Part shown: in pieces, positions 7,898 to 16,697 of the stretch
Numbering within the stretch: position 1 is the first letter of the stretch
How the letters are laid out: the number at the start of each line of letters is the position of its first letter
The notes under the pieces: model-generated
What the model saw: the letters and a program-made list of their open reading frames with translations, nothing else
The model's database searches: none
What the model was told of the DNA's origin: nothing
Translations under genes and position numbers: made by a program
NCBI RefSeq assembly: GCF_016482685.1
Contig: NZ_JACYHF010000011.1
Location: forward strand, 158,573-222,572
DNA length: 64,000 bases
Source: Streptomyces sp. DSM 110735
GTDB taxonomy: Bacteria > Actinomycetota > Actinomycetes > Streptomycetales > Streptomycetaceae
Direction of reading: 5' to 3'

Positions 7898-8995
7898 TCA
7901 GCCGATCTGCGCCCCCGTAGCGGCCAGCGCCTCACTCACCGGCTGGAAAAACGTCTCCCCACCGGAGGTGCAGTCACCACTGCCCCCCGACGTCAGCCCC
8001 ACCGCACTGCTCCCGGAGAACAACGACCCCCCGCTGTCCCCAGGCTCCGCACACACGTCGGTCTGGATCAGCCCGGAGACCGTCCCCTCGGAGTAGTTCA
8101 CGGTGGCGTTGAGCCCGGTGACAGTCCCGTCGTGGACCTGCGTAGTGGACCCACTCCGCGTGACCTTCATCCCGACGGTCGCCTCAGCCACCCCCGTGAT
8201 CGCCTGCGAGGACCCGTTGTACAGATCGACCTCGCTCGGATGGGCAACGGACCCGGTGTACTTCACCAGCCCGTAGTCGTTCCCGGGGAAGCTGGACGTC
8301 TCGTTTTCCCCGATCACGTTGCCGGACGAGTCCGACCAACTGGAGATCGCCGCGGTGCAGTGCCCGGCGGTGAGGAAGTACGGCGCCCCGCCCTTGACCA
8401 CGTTGAAGCCGAGCGAGCACCGCCCACCGGACCCGGTGATGGCGTCACCCCCGGCGATGAAGGGCTTGAACTCTCCCTTGGACCGCTTGAGCTGAGCGGT
8501 GCCGCCCAGCCCGTCCACGACGCGCCCCAGCTTGCCCCAAGCGGCAGCGTCAACGGTCCGGTCGGCCGTGACGACAACCTTGTTGCTGACGGGGTCGACC
8601 GCCCAGGAGGTCCCGGGAATACTGGCCTGCCGCTTCAACGTGGAACGGGCCCCATCGAGCTGGGCGAGCGAGTGGCGAACGATTCTGGCCCGGGCCCCGG
8701 CCGCCTCGACGGTACGGGCCGCGGAGCCGTCCAGCACGTTGACGACGAGGCTCTTGCCCTGGGCGTCGTAGTAGCTGCCGGCGGCGGCGGACCCGAGGTC
8801 ACCCAGCAGGGAGGACCCGAGCTTGCCGGCCGCCGGAGCGGAGAGGACCTTCAACTGCCCCGCGGAACCCTGCTGACCGGCGGAGCCGACCTCGCTGGCG
8901 TTGGCGCTCTGCAGGGTGACACCCGCGGCGACGAGCGCGACGGCGGCGGCGCCCGCGAGGGCAGCCTTCCGCCTGGGTATGTGTCGGTGCTTCAA
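7898..8995 (-). CDS. sprD: secreted serine protease, streptogrisin D-like (S1E)
   Basis: A 365-aa chymotrypsin-fold endopeptidase precursor. It has a signal peptide (residues 1-34), an alpha-lytic-type pro-region of about 145 residues that aids folding, and a mature enzyme from about IAGGDAITGSGGRCSLGFNV. Triad motifs are FLTAGHC (His), GNDYGLVKY (Asp) and AEPGDSGGSLF (Ser). Cysteine placement matches streptogrisins. The mature part closely follows what I remember of streptogrisin D, including SSFPxNDYGLVKYT and TRSGSTTQVHDG. The start is TTG at 8995: AGGAGG lies 7 nt upstream, and the nearby GTG is in another frame and meets TGA at once. It forms a tandem pair with the B-like protease upstream. 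Confidence 0.9.
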   Translation of the reverse strand: MKHRHIPRRKAALAGAAAVALVAAGVTLQSANASEVGSAGQQGSAGQLKVLSAPAAGKLGSSLLGDLGSAAAGSYYDAQGKSLVVNVLDGSAARTVEAAGARARIVRHSLAQLDGARSTLKRQASIPGTSWAVDPVSNKVVVTADRTVDAAAWGKLGRVVDGLGGTAQLKRSKGEFKPFIAGGDAITGSGGRCSLGFNVVKGGAPYFLTAGHCTAAISSWSDSSGNVIGENETSSFPGNDYGLVKYTGSVAHPSEVDLYNGSSQAITGVAEATVGMKVTRSGSTTQVHDGTVTGLNATVNYSEGTVSGLIQTDVCAEPGDSGGSLFSGSSAVGLTSGGSGDCTSGGETFFQPVSEALAATGAQIG

Positions 8996-9416
8996 CTCAC
9001 GTCCTCCTGTGGGGGGTTCGGCCCGGAAAGCGTGGGGACCTGCCGAGCCGGAAGGCTGGTTGACAGTCGCTCACTCTTCCGAACCGCACAGCCGGCCCAC
9101 AAGACCGACGCCGGACCGCCCCCGAACCCCACCCCTCTCCCCACACCCCGCCCCCAAAAGCCCCACGCGCTCTCCTCACCCCGCAAGACGACCCCACCCT
9201 CACCACGCACCACCACCCCACCCCCACCACGAACCGCCACTCACCTCAGCCCAGCCGCCACCCCACCTCACCCCCAGAACCGCCCCGCCACCCGCCACCC
9301 GACACTCGACCGAAGCCGCTACCACCCCAAACAAAAACGGACCCCCACGCGCGACACACACGCATGGGGGCCCGCCGAACCGACCCGTCAGGGAAGGACG
9401 GCCCGTCGAGGACCCA
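8996..9416. other. intergenic region between the two protease genes
   Basis: 421 nt, markedly C-rich on the plus strand between 9110 and 9350, with runs such as CCACCCCACCTCACCCCC. It must hold the promoter of the streptogrisin D-like gene at its left end. I see no clear terminator hairpin for the upstream protease gene and no gene. Confidence 0.45.
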
Positions 9417-10316
9417 TCAGGGGAGGGTCACCCCGTAGTAGCTCAACGCCTCGGTGACCGGCTGGAAGAACGTCGTACCGCCGGAGCTGCAGTTCCCGCT
9501 GCCACCGGAGGTGAGCCCGTACGCGACGCTGCCCGCGTACAGCGGACCGCCACTGTCGCCGCCCTCCGCGCACACCGTGGTCTGGATGAGCCCGGAGACC
9601 ACGTCACCGCCGCCGTAGTTGACGGTGGCGTTGAGCGCGGTGACGCGCCCGCTGTGCGTGCCGGTGGTGGACCCGCGCCGGTAGACGGTCGTGCCCACGG
9701 AGGGCGTCGCCGCGCTGGAGATGGTCTGGCTGCCCACCGCACTCGGGTGCGAGACCGAGGAGTTGGTGTAGCGCACCAGCGCGAAGTCGTTGCCGGGGAA
9801 GCTGTACCCGACGTTGGTGCCGAGCACCGTGCTGTGCCCGGAGTCGCTGTACCAGGTGGAGGCGACCTCACCGCAGTGCCCGGCGGTCAGGAAGTAGTAC
9901 GTGCTGCCGCTGCGCACGTTGAAGCCGAGCGAGCAGCGGTACTGACCGCCGTAGATGGCGTCGCCACCACTGATCAGCTTGTTGAACTTGCCGGGGGTGC
10001 GCTTGATGGTGAGCGCGTCCGCCTTCGACCCGGCCTGTTCCTTGATCTTGGCGATCTCGGCCGCGCTGACCGTGCTGTCGACGGTCACGACGACCCGGTG
10101 GTTCGCGCTGTCGACGGCCCAGGCGGTGCCCGGGATGTCGGACTGGCGGACGGAGTCGCTCGCCTGGGTGAGCTGGCTGGCGCTGAACGTGTGGACTTCG
10201 CTGGCGTTCGCGGTGGGGGCGGCGAACGCGGCAGCGGCCAGGAAGCCGGTGGCCACGGCGATCAGCCGGGTCCGTCTCGCAGCGCCGCCGCGGGGAGTTG
10301 TGCGCTTGATCCTCAC
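9417..10316 (-). CDS. sprB: secreted serine protease, streptogrisin B/A-like (S1E)
   Basis: A 299-aa precursor of a chymotrypsin-fold protease. The order is a signal peptide (residues 1-39, twin-Arg-rich n-region), a short pro-region ending TPGKFNKL, then a mature enzyme starting ISGGDAIYGGQYRCSLGFNV. Catalytic motifs are YYFLTAGHC, FPGNDFALVRY and AEGGDSGGPLY. Long stretches (RGSTTGTHSG, VTALNATVNYGGGDVV, GGSGNCSSGGTTFFQPV) match the remembered S. griseus protease B. It is the likely paralogue of the neighbouring D-like gene, with a shorter pro-region. Such enzymes digest extracellular protein and are usually growth-phase controlled; no operator was recognised. Confidence 0.9.
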   Translation of the reverse strand: MRIKRTTPRGGAARRTRLIAVATGFLAAAAFAAPTANASEVHTFSASQLTQASDSVRQSDIPGTAWAVDSANHRVVVTVDSTVSAAEIAKIKEQAGSKADALTIKRTPGKFNKLISGGDAIYGGQYRCSLGFNVRSGSTYYFLTAGHCGEVASTWYSDSGHSTVLGTNVGYSFPGNDFALVRYTNSSVSHPSAVGSQTISSAATPSVGTTVYRRGSTTGTHSGRVTALNATVNYGGGDVVSGLIQTTVCAEGGDSGGPLYAGSVAYGLTSGGSGNCSSGGTTFFQPVTEALSYYGVTLP

Positions 10317-10472
10317 TTTTCGTTCCCTCCCAAGGGAAGTCGGGGGCCCGCGTGGGGTCGGGGCCCGTGAGGCGCAGCCAGGACGAGTACCGGTCAGGCA
10401 CTCATGACCCTGACAAGCGCTGAGGGGGAGTATTCGGCCGAACGGCCGGTCGGCACAAGAGTGCGTTTCGGC

Positions 10473-10492
10473 CTGGGCGGCCCGCCGCCCAG
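10473..10492 (-). terminator. hairpin between FAD-protein gene and protease promoter region
   Basis: CTGGGCGG and CCGCCCAG form a perfect 8-bp stem with a CCCG loop. It lies about 90 nt past the stop of the FAD/NAD(P)-binding protein gene and could terminate that minus-strand transcript before the sprB-like promoter. There is no U-tract, as is common in Streptomyces. Confidence 0.35.
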
Positions 10493-10580
10493 CTCAACCC
10501 CCTTGAATCCGCGTCAAATTCATCACCGGCGCCCCCTCAAGCCCCACCGAAACCGCGACCGCGCTCCCTCTATGGCGCCC

Positions 10581-12332
10581 TCACCCACCCCCCAGTTCCC
10601 GCAACACCACCCGCGCCACCGCGTCGTTCTGCCGGAACGCCGCCCCGCCCGTGCGCGGCCGGGTGAACGCCCCCGGCGTGCGCGCGTCGGTGTACGGACC
10701 GAGCGCGAACCGCCGGGGATGCGGCCGCCCGTCCCGCCCGAGGACGCGCCCGTCGGCGGGGTCGACCCGCAGCAGTCCGTCGACCGTCTCCAGCGCCTCG
10801 GCGTGCAGCTCCCGCAGCAGCGTGTCCCGGGCGCGCCCGACCGACGGATCGGGCAGCCGTGCCTCGACCAGGGCCCGCGCGCTCACCGAGAACCCCGGCA
10901 CGGTCGCGGACGACGCCCGGAACACCCCGTCCTCGGCGGCGACCTCCATCTCCGCCCCCACGAACCGCAGCAGCCCCGCCCGGGACAGCGCGAGCATCTG
11001 CCGCAGCCGGGGACCGGGCGGACCGGAGGCCAGATAGCTGAAGAACCCGTGCCACCAGGACCCGAGATTCCCCAGCCGCACCAACTGCCCGTAGACGGAC
11101 AGCAGTCCGAGGAAGACGCCCAAGTCCGCGCTGAACGAGGTGTTGTGACGTCGCGTCAGGTCTTCGGAGACGTACGCCCGCAGCCCCTCCTGGAACTCCG
11201 CGTGCGATCCGAACCGCACCCCCGCAAGCGGCCGGTCCAGCGCGGCGAGGTCCAGCCGGTCCCGGGGGTCCGGCACCGCCGCCGCGACCAGCGCCCGTAC
11301 CTCCTCCGCCCCGTCCGCCACCGCGTACTTCTCCTCGAAGTCGGCCCATTCCATGGCGGTCCGCTCGGGGTGGGCGGTGAACAGCCGGTGGTAGTGGGCG
11401 AATCCCAGCTCCTTCTCCACCAACGGCCATATGTCACGCCGGAATTCGTACCCGTCGGGCCGTTCAAGGAGCGACCGCACCTCCTCCGGTCCGAAGAAGC
11501 GGGGCAGCGGCGGGCGTGGTCCGGTCCAGTCGTAGCCGATCTTCGAGTGGTACGGCACACCGCGGCGCGAACCGACGTACAGCACCGGCTCCCGTCCCGA
11601 GGGCAGATAGACGTAACCGCCCGCGCCGTCCTCCTCGTACCGCCCGCCCCGCCCCTCGGTGAGCAGCACCATCAGGTCGACGAAGGCGAGCCCGAAGCCG
11701 CGTACGAGTACCGGCTCTCCCGGCGCGAGCGCGGACAGATCGCTGTCGGCGGTGAAGTCGGGCGGCAGATGGACGAGGTCGTGCGCACGGGCATAGGCGT
11801 CCAACCGCTGTTGCTCCGGGTCGAGTTCGGAGTCGAGGTGACCGAGGGCGAGGACGACCAGGTCCGCGACGAGCGGTTCGGTACGGCCCTCCAGCCAGAC
11901 CCGCTGACGGCCGTCGGACGGTCCGGTCACGCGCAGGGCGCGGGTGGGGTGATGGTGGACGGTGATGCTGGGCGGCAGGTCGGCGAGGGCTTGTTCGTAG
12001 ACCCAGTGCAGATAGCGGCCCTGGATGCGCCGGTCGGCGAAGGTGCGCCCGTCGAGGCGTGCCCACTCGTGCAGGGTGGGTCCCTCGCGGACCGGTCCTT
12101 CCATGGTCACGGTCTCGTCGGTGAACATGGTGATGTCGGCGGCGTGGGAGTTCATCCAGAGCAGCTCGGACTGCGCCTCGCGCCAGATGCGTCCGCCGCC
12201 CGGCGGATGCGGGTCGACGAGATGGATGTCGAGCCCCTGACCGCCGTACAGCTCCGGGGAGTTGGCGGCGATGCGCTCCAGGAGTCCGGTCGCTCGGGGT
12301 CCGGCTCCCACGACGACCAGCCGGCGCCTCAT
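10581..12332 (-). CDS. FAD/NAD(P)-binding protein (NAD_binding_9 type)
   Basis: A 583-aa cytosolic flavoprotein-like enzyme. It opens with the dinucleotide-binding motif RRLVVVGAGPRATGLLERIA and continues with HLVDPHPPGGGRIW and WMNSHAADITMF, the layout of the FAD-NAD(P)-binding (pfam13454) family. A second motif ADLVVLALGHLDSEL lies near residue 170. No catalytic residues specific to a known reaction were recognised. The ATG at 12332 overlaps the permease stop by 4 nt (ATGA), so the two are translationally coupled and probably act on the same amino-acid-like substrate. An open frame continues upstream to 13256, but that part is a shadow of the permease. Confidence 0.8.
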   Translation of the reverse strand: MRRRLVVVGAGPRATGLLERIAANSPELYGGQGLDIHLVDPHPPGGGRIWREAQSELLWMNSHAADITMFTDETVTMEGPVREGPTLHEWARLDGRTFADRRIQGRYLHWVYEQALADLPPSITVHHHPTRALRVTGPSDGRQRVWLEGRTEPLVADLVVLALGHLDSELDPEQQRLDAYARAHDLVHLPPDFTADSDLSALAPGEPVLVRGFGLAFVDLMVLLTEGRGGRYEEDGAGGYVYLPSGREPVLYVGSRRGVPYHSKIGYDWTGPRPPLPRFFGPEEVRSLLERPDGYEFRRDIWPLVEKELGFAHYHRLFTAHPERTAMEWADFEEKYAVADGAEEVRALVAAAVPDPRDRLDLAALDRPLAGVRFGSHAEFQEGLRAYVSEDLTRRHNTSFSADLGVFLGLLSVYGQLVRLGNLGSWWHGFFSYLASGPPGPRLRQMLALSRAGLLRFVGAEMEVAAEDGVFRASSATVPGFSVSARALVEARLPDPSVGRARDTLLRELHAEALETVDGLLRVDPADGRVLGRDGRPHPRRFALGPYTDARTPGAFTRPRTGGAAFRQNDAVARVVLRELGGG

Positions 12333-13186
12333 CGGGCGGTCTCCGTGCCGCGGGCGTAGTACTTCTCGACGTAGTACTGGCCGACGCCGAGCACCGAGGT
12401 GACGACGGTGTACCAGAGGGTGGCGACCATCAGCAGCGGGATCACCTGATAGGTGCGGTGGTAGATCAACTGGGCGGAGAACAGCAGGTCGTTGACGGCG
12501 ATGACGCTGACGATCGAGGTGCCCTTGAGGGTGCCGATGAGCATGTTCCCGGCGGCGGGCACGATGGAGCGCATCGCCTGCGGCAGCACGATCCGCCGCC
12601 ACCGCTGCCAGGGGGTCATCCCGAGCGCCTGGGCGGCCTCGGTCTGCCCGTGGTCGACGGAGAGGATGCCGCCGCGCACGACCTCGGCGGCGTAGGCGGC
12701 CTCGTGCAGGGTGAGTCCGACGACGGCGACGGCGACCGGTCCGAGCAGGTTGACGGTCCTGATCCCGAACACCTGCGGGTACAGCGCCCCGATGTTGAAC
12801 CACAGCAGCAACTGCACCAGGATCGGGATCGACCGGAACAGCCACACGTATCCCCAGCTCACCGATCTCAGCACGGAGTTGGTGGAGAGCCGGAGGACGG
12901 CGAGCAGGGTGCCGAGGGCGAAGCCGAGGACCATCACCACGGCGGTGAGCCACAGGGTGAGCCAGAGTCCGCGCAGCACGGAGACCGAGGTGAAGTAGTC
13001 GGCGACCACGTCCCACTGGAACGCCCGGTTGCGCAGCACCGAGTTGATCACGAGCCCGAGCAGCACCAGGACGGCGACAGCGGCGACCCGCTGGCCGTGA
13101 CGGCGGCGGGGGACGATCGTGGGACCGTCCGGGCGCGAGGGCGCCGGGGACGGTGCGGCGGGTTTGGCGAGGGTGTCGGATGACAT
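12329..13186 (-). CDS. amino-acid ABC transporter permease (HisM/GlnP family)
   Basis: A 285-aa membrane protein with a Pro/Ser-rich N-terminus and about five transmembrane segments. The permease EAA loop reads EAAQALGMTPWQRWRRIVLP, matching the polar amino-acid uptake family 3. The ATG at 13186 (MSSDTLAKP) has CGGAG 7 nt upstream; an earlier start at 13222 lacks this. It is coupled by a 4-nt overlap to the FAD-binding protein and divergent from a substrate-binding lipoprotein at 13656. No ATP-binding subunit is encoded nearby, so the importer must borrow or encode it elsewhere. Confidence 0.88.
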   Translation of the reverse strand: MSSDTLAKPAAPSPAPSRPDGPTIVPRRRHGQRVAAVAVLVLLGLVINSVLRNRAFQWDVVADYFTSVSVLRGLWLTLWLTAVVMVLGFALGTLLAVLRLSTNSVLRSVSWGYVWLFRSIPILVQLLLWFNIGALYPQVFGIRTVNLLGPVAVAVVGLTLHEAAYAAEVVRGGILSVDHGQTEAAQALGMTPWQRWRRIVLPQAMRSIVPAAGNMLIGTLKGTSIVSVIAVNDLLFSAQLIYHRTYQVIPLLMVATLWYTVVTSVLGVGQYYVEKYYARGTETAR

Positions 13187-13655
13187 GCGGGACTCCGTGA
13201 CACGTCGGACCCGACGCGCCATGCCCGCACTCCCCCGCGCCCTCGGGCGCGGTCACGGCCGAGCCCCTCAGCAGGGCCGTCCTTCGAGAGTACGTCGCGG
13301 TTTCCCTGCGTTGTCAAGGGTGTCCGGACTGTGAGCGGCCCGTCTCAAGTCGGTTGACGGGCCAACCGGATGCCTGTTCCACTTGGCGCATGCGCCCACA
13401 GCAGTGGCTGGTCACCCGCTCCCACATCGACTTCGGTCGCGTGTGGTCCGCGTCCTGTTGAGCTGACCCCCTGCGCGCCCGCGCTCGCTGCCGAGCGCCT
13501 TCGCGTTCTCTCCTTCGCGTTCTCCCCTTCCCTTTCCGGCCTTCACGCGCGCGCCCTGCCTCCGCACTCTCCCCTCCCCTCGCGCCCTGCCGTCGTACCG
13601 CCTCCTCCCCTCGCGTCCGGCTCGCCTTCCTCTTCTCCCAGGAGACCGCTTCCCG
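13187..13655. other. divergent control region of the ABC transporter
   Basis: 469 nt between the permease (minus) and the binding protein (plus). It contains a stem GGCCCGTC (13337-13344) / GACGGGCC (13356-13363) with an 11-nt loop, which may be an operator or leader hairpin. From about 13490 the plus strand is strongly pyrimidine-rich (CCTTCGCGTTCTCC-like), probably the leader of the binding-protein mRNA. No SAM-riboswitch-like core was recognised. Confidence 0.45.
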
Positions 13656-14687
13656 ATGCCCGCGCCCACGCGTCACCCCGCCATGCCCGCACGCCGCCTG
13701 CCCGTGTCCCCGCGCCGCCTTCTCGCGCCCTCGCGCCGTCCGTCCGCGTCCGCCCGCCGTCTCCTCGCCCCCGTCGCCGCCCTCGCCTCCGCCGCGCTGC
13801 TGCTGACCGCCTGCGGCTCGGGCGACTCCGGCGCCTCCGGCGGCTCTGGCACCCGCGTCGCGGCAGGAACGGACGCGATCCCCACCACCGATGTCGTCTC
13901 CCGGATCGCCAAGGACCCTGCTGCCGCGAAGCTGCTGCCGCCCGGCACCACCCGTCTGACCGTCGCGGTAGCCGTCGGCGGCACCCCGCCGGGCACCACG
14001 TACCTCGCCGACGGCACCACCCTGACCGGCCAGGACGTCGACTTCACCAAGGCGGCAGCCAAGGTGCTCGGCATCAGACTCAAGATCGAGCAGGCGAGCT
14101 TCGAGGCGATCCTCCCGGCGCTGGAGAGCGGCAAGTACGACTTCGGGGCGAGCAACTTCGGTGTCACGAACGAGCGCCGCAAGACGATCGACTTCGTCAC
14201 CTACGTCAACGACGGGCAGGGCTTCGCCACCCGCAAGGACAGCAAGCTCGCCAGGATCACCGATCTGAAGCAGCTCTGCGGTCTGAACATCGCGACCAGC
14301 GCGGGCACCACGTTCGAGGCAACGCTGGAGCAGAACACGCACGTGTGCGCGGACGCGGGCAAGAAGGCGTACCACGTGCAGACGTACGCCGAGCAGAGCG
14401 CGATCTGGTCCTCGCTCCAGCAGGGCCGCAGCGATGTCGTGATGTCCACGATCAACGGGCTGCGCTACGCCGTCGCGCACCAGCAGGGGCTGAGGTTCCT
14501 CAACGAGTACCACCGGCTCGACGTCGGCTTCGCCTTCAAGAAGGGCACCCCGCTGGCGCCCGCCTTCCGCGCGGCGGTGAACCGGCTCATCAAGGACGGG
14601 ACGTACGCCCGCATCCTGAAGAAGTGGGGGACGACGGGCTCGGCGATCGACACGTCCCGGATCTCGCCGCCGGAGCTGAAGAACTGA
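13656..14687 (+). CDS. amino-acid ABC transporter substrate-binding lipoprotein
   Basis: A 343-aa exported binding protein (SBP_bac_3 type). The long basic n-region (about 45 residues, many Arg/Pro) leads to a hydrophobic segment ending in the lipobox LLTAC, so the mature protein is anchored to the membrane by a lipidated Cys near residue 52. The family core follows: DGTTLTGQDVDFTKAAAKVLG, FEAILPALESGKYDFGASNFGVT, ERRKTIDFVTYVN and FKKGTPLAPAFRAAVNRLIKDGTYARILKKWG. The ATG has AGGAG 10 nt upstream. It is divergent from the permease/FAD-protein pair and presumably delivers the ligand to that permease. Confidence 0.9.
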   Translation: MPAPTRHPAMPARRLPVSPRRLLAPSRRPSASARRLLAPVAALASAALLLTACGSGDSGASGGSGTRVAAGTDAIPTTDVVSRIAKDPAAAKLLPPGTTRLTVAVAVGGTPPGTTYLADGTTLTGQDVDFTKAAAKVLGIRLKIEQASFEAILPALESGKYDFGASNFGVTNERRKTIDFVTYVNDGQGFATRKDSKLARITDLKQLCGLNIATSAGTTFEATLEQNTHVCADAGKKAYHVQTYAEQSAIWSSLQQGRSDVVMSTINGLRYAVAHQQGLRFLNEYHRLDVGFAFKKGTPLAPAFRAAVNRLIKDGTYARILKKWGTTGSAIDTSRISPPELKN

Positions 14688-14997
14688 CATCTGCCTGACG
14701 GCTCGTCACACTCCGTCCCAGACCTTCCTATCAGCGGACAATCAGGGCGCACAGGGCAGTTCGTTCACCCTGACACACCACACATCACCCATCCGCCGCG
14801 AACAATCATATTTCACTCTCAGTCAGCAGCCGTACGGGGCGGAGCCCTTGTGACACAAGGGCTCTCGACGTATGGACCGCGCACCAGTACCGTCACAAAC
14901 CCCCCGCGCGCCGACTATCCACTTGGCGCGCTGTCAGCATCATGGATGACCATAGGGATGGGAAGAGCAAAAGAAACCGCTGAGAGAGGAGGCGTCC
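14688..14997. other. intergenic region upstream of the SepF-like gene
   Basis: 310 nt, noticeably AT-richer than its surroundings around 14760-14830 (CACACATCACCC, AACAATCATATTTCAC). The palindrome annotated separately at 14842-14864 lies in its right half. No gene is recognised. Confidence 0.5.
14842..14864. promoter_or_regulatory. perfect 23-bp palindromic operator candidate
   Basis: Two perfect 11-nt arms, GAGCCCTTGTG and CACAAGGGCTC, flank a single central A. The site ends 133 nt upstream of the sflA-like start. Its near-zero loop and high symmetry favour a dimeric repressor or activator site over a terminator. Confidence 0.55.
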
Positions 14998-15435
14998 ATG
15001 GGATCGGTACGCAAGGCGAGCGCGTGGCTCGGCCTGGTCGACGACAACGATGACGAGCGTTACTACGACGACGACTACTCCGAGGGCGCTCAGTCCGCGG
15101 ACGCCTGGGTCACGGACCCGCGCGTCAAGGTCGCCACGGACACGGCCGAGGACAAGGGCCGCCGGATCGGCACGGTCACCCCGGACAGCTTCCGGGACGC
15201 CCGCGCCATCGGCGAGATGTTCCGGGACGGCGTCCCGGTCATCATGAACCTCACGGCGATGGAGGCCACCGACGCCAAGCGCGTCGTGGACTTCGCCGCC
15301 GGTCTGACCTTCGGCCTGCGCGGCACGATCGAACGGGTCGCCACGCGGGTCTTCCTGCTCACGCCCGCCCACACCGAGGTCGTCAGCGGCGAGCCCGCGG
15401 GCCGTCGCGAGGACGGCTTCTTCAACCAGAGCTGA
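14998..15435 (+). CDS. sflA: SepF-like cell-division protein (SflA-type)
   Basis: A 145-aa SepF-family protein. The N-terminus MGSVRKASAWLGLVDD resembles the membrane-binding amphipathic helix of SepF. An acidic Asp/Tyr-rich linker (DDNDDERYYDDDY) follows, then the SepF core (RIGTVTPDSFRDARAIGEMF, VIMNLTAMEATDAKRVVDFAAGL, RVFLLTP). Streptomyces has a main SepF beside ftsZ plus two paralogues, SflA and SflB, reported to prevent misplaced FtsZ and dynamin assembly during sporulation. The surrounding gene order supports the SflA position; I assign the symbol on that basis. The ATG has GAGGAGG 5 nt upstream. Confidence 0.82.
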   Translation: MGSVRKASAWLGLVDDNDDERYYDDDYSEGAQSADAWVTDPRVKVATDTAEDKGRRIGTVTPDSFRDARAIGEMFRDGVPVIMNLTAMEATDAKRVVDFAAGLTFGLRGTIERVATRVFLLTPAHTEVVSGEPAGRREDGFFNQS

Positions 15436-15436
15436 G

Positions 15437-15461
15437 GCGGGGCCGTTCGTCGCGGCCCCGC
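15437..15461. terminator. bidirectional hairpin between sflA-like gene and gcdH
   Basis: GCGGGGCCG and CGGCCCCGC form a 9-bp GC stem with a 7-nt loop, located just after the SepF-like stop and before the convergent gcdH stop. It can serve both transcripts. Confidence 0.6.
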
Positions 15462-15473
15462 TCCCTCGGGGGC

Positions 15474-16664
15474 TCACCGGAAGGCATCGAGCCCGGTGAG
15501 CGCCTTGCCCAGCACGAGCTGGTGCATTTCGACGGTGCCCTCGTAGGTGAGCACCGACTCCAGATTGGTCGCGTGCCGCATCACGGGATATTCGAGGGAG
15601 ATCCCGTTGGCACCGAGGATCGTCCGCGCCGTACGGCAGATCTCGATGGCCTCGCGGACGTTGTTGAGCTTGCCGAAGCTGACCTGCTCGGGACGCAGGC
15701 GGCCGGCGTCCATGCGCCGCCCCAGATGGTGGGCGAGCAGAATCCCCTTGTGCAGTTCCACCGCCATGTCGGCGAGCTTGGCCTGGGTGAGCTGGAAGCC
15801 GCCGATGGGACGCCCGAACTGTTCCCGCGTCCGCGCGTAGTCCAGCGCCGCCTCGAAGCTGCTGCGGGCGGCGCCCATCGCACCCCAGACGATGCCGTAC
15901 CGGGCGTGCGAGAGACAGCCGAGCGGTCCGCGCAGCCCGGTGACCTCCGGCAGCACCGCGTCCGCGGGCAGCCGTACGTCGTCGAGGACGAGTTCGCTGG
16001 TCACCGACGCGCGCAGGGACCACTTGTGCTTGATCTCGGGCGCCGAGAAACCGGGGCGGTCGGTGGGGACGACGAAGCCTCGGACGCCGTCCTCGGTACG
16101 CGCCCAGACGATCGCGACCCCGGCGACCGAGCCGTTGGTGATCCACATCTTGCGCCCGCTGAGCACCCAGTCCTCGCCGTCCCGCTTGGCGAAGGTCCGC
16201 ATCCCGGCGGGGTCGGAGCCGTGGTCGGGTTCGGTGAGCCCGAAGCAGCCGATCACCTCGCCGGACGCCATGCGGGGCAGCCACTCGGTCTTCTGCTCCT
16301 CGCTGCCGTAGCGGTGGATCGCGTACATGGCGAGCGAGCCCTGCACCGAGACCAGCGAGCGGATGCCCGAGTCGGCTGCCTCCAGCTCCAGACAGGCGAG
16401 CCCGTACTGCACCGCCGACGCGCCCGCGCAGCCGTACCCGGTGAGCGACATGCCGAGCGCGCCGATCGAGCCCAGCTCCCGGGCCAGCTCGCGGATGACG
16501 GGCAGTTCGCCCTTCTCGTACCACTCGGCGACGTACGGCAGCACCCGGTCCGCAGCCCAGCCGCGCACGGTGTCCCGGACGGCCAGGTCCTCCGGTTCGA
16601 GGAGGTCGTCGACGCCGAGCGGGTCGGCGGGGTCGAACGGGGGCAGCTTCGCGGACGCGGACAT
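15474..16664 (-). CDS. gcdH: acyl-CoA dehydrogenase, probable glutaryl-CoA dehydrogenase
   Basis: A 396-aa cytosolic flavoenzyme. It has the acyl-CoA dehydrogenase order: N-terminal helical domain (DTVRGWAADRVLPYVAEWYE), FAD/substrate signature (CFGLTEPDHGSDPAGMRT), beta domain (KMWITNGSVAGVAIVWART), and the C-terminal helices with REQFGRPIGGFQLTQAKLA. The end reads MRHATNLESVLTYEGTVEMH, in which Glu of YEGT is the catalytic base. This ending and the length are typical of glutaryl-CoA dehydrogenase, which converts glutaryl-CoA to crotonyl-CoA in lysine and tryptophan breakdown. The start ATG has GGAGG 7 nt upstream. A 15-bp palindrome covers the likely promoter. Confidence 0.85.
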   Translation of the reverse strand: MSASAKLPPFDPADPLGVDDLLEPEDLAVRDTVRGWAADRVLPYVAEWYEKGELPVIRELARELGSIGALGMSLTGYGCAGASAVQYGLACLELEAADSGIRSLVSVQGSLAMYAIHRYGSEEQKTEWLPRMASGEVIGCFGLTEPDHGSDPAGMRTFAKRDGEDWVLSGRKMWITNGSVAGVAIVWARTEDGVRGFVVPTDRPGFSAPEIKHKWSLRASVTSELVLDDVRLPADAVLPEVTGLRGPLGCLSHARYGIVWGAMGAARSSFEAALDYARTREQFGRPIGGFQLTQAKLADMAVELHKGILLAHHLGRRMDAGRLRPEQVSFGKLNNVREAIEICRTARTILGANGISLEYPVMRHATNLESVLTYEGTVEMHQLVLGKALTGLDAFR

Positions 16665-16697
16665 GGAACACCCTCCGGCACAGTGGGCACACGGAAA

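Noticed and set aside
10581..13256. Apparent 891-aa fusion ending in the FAD-binding protein
   Set aside because: The N-terminal 308 residues are a shadow of the permease gene. A coupled ATG at 12332 begins the real protein.
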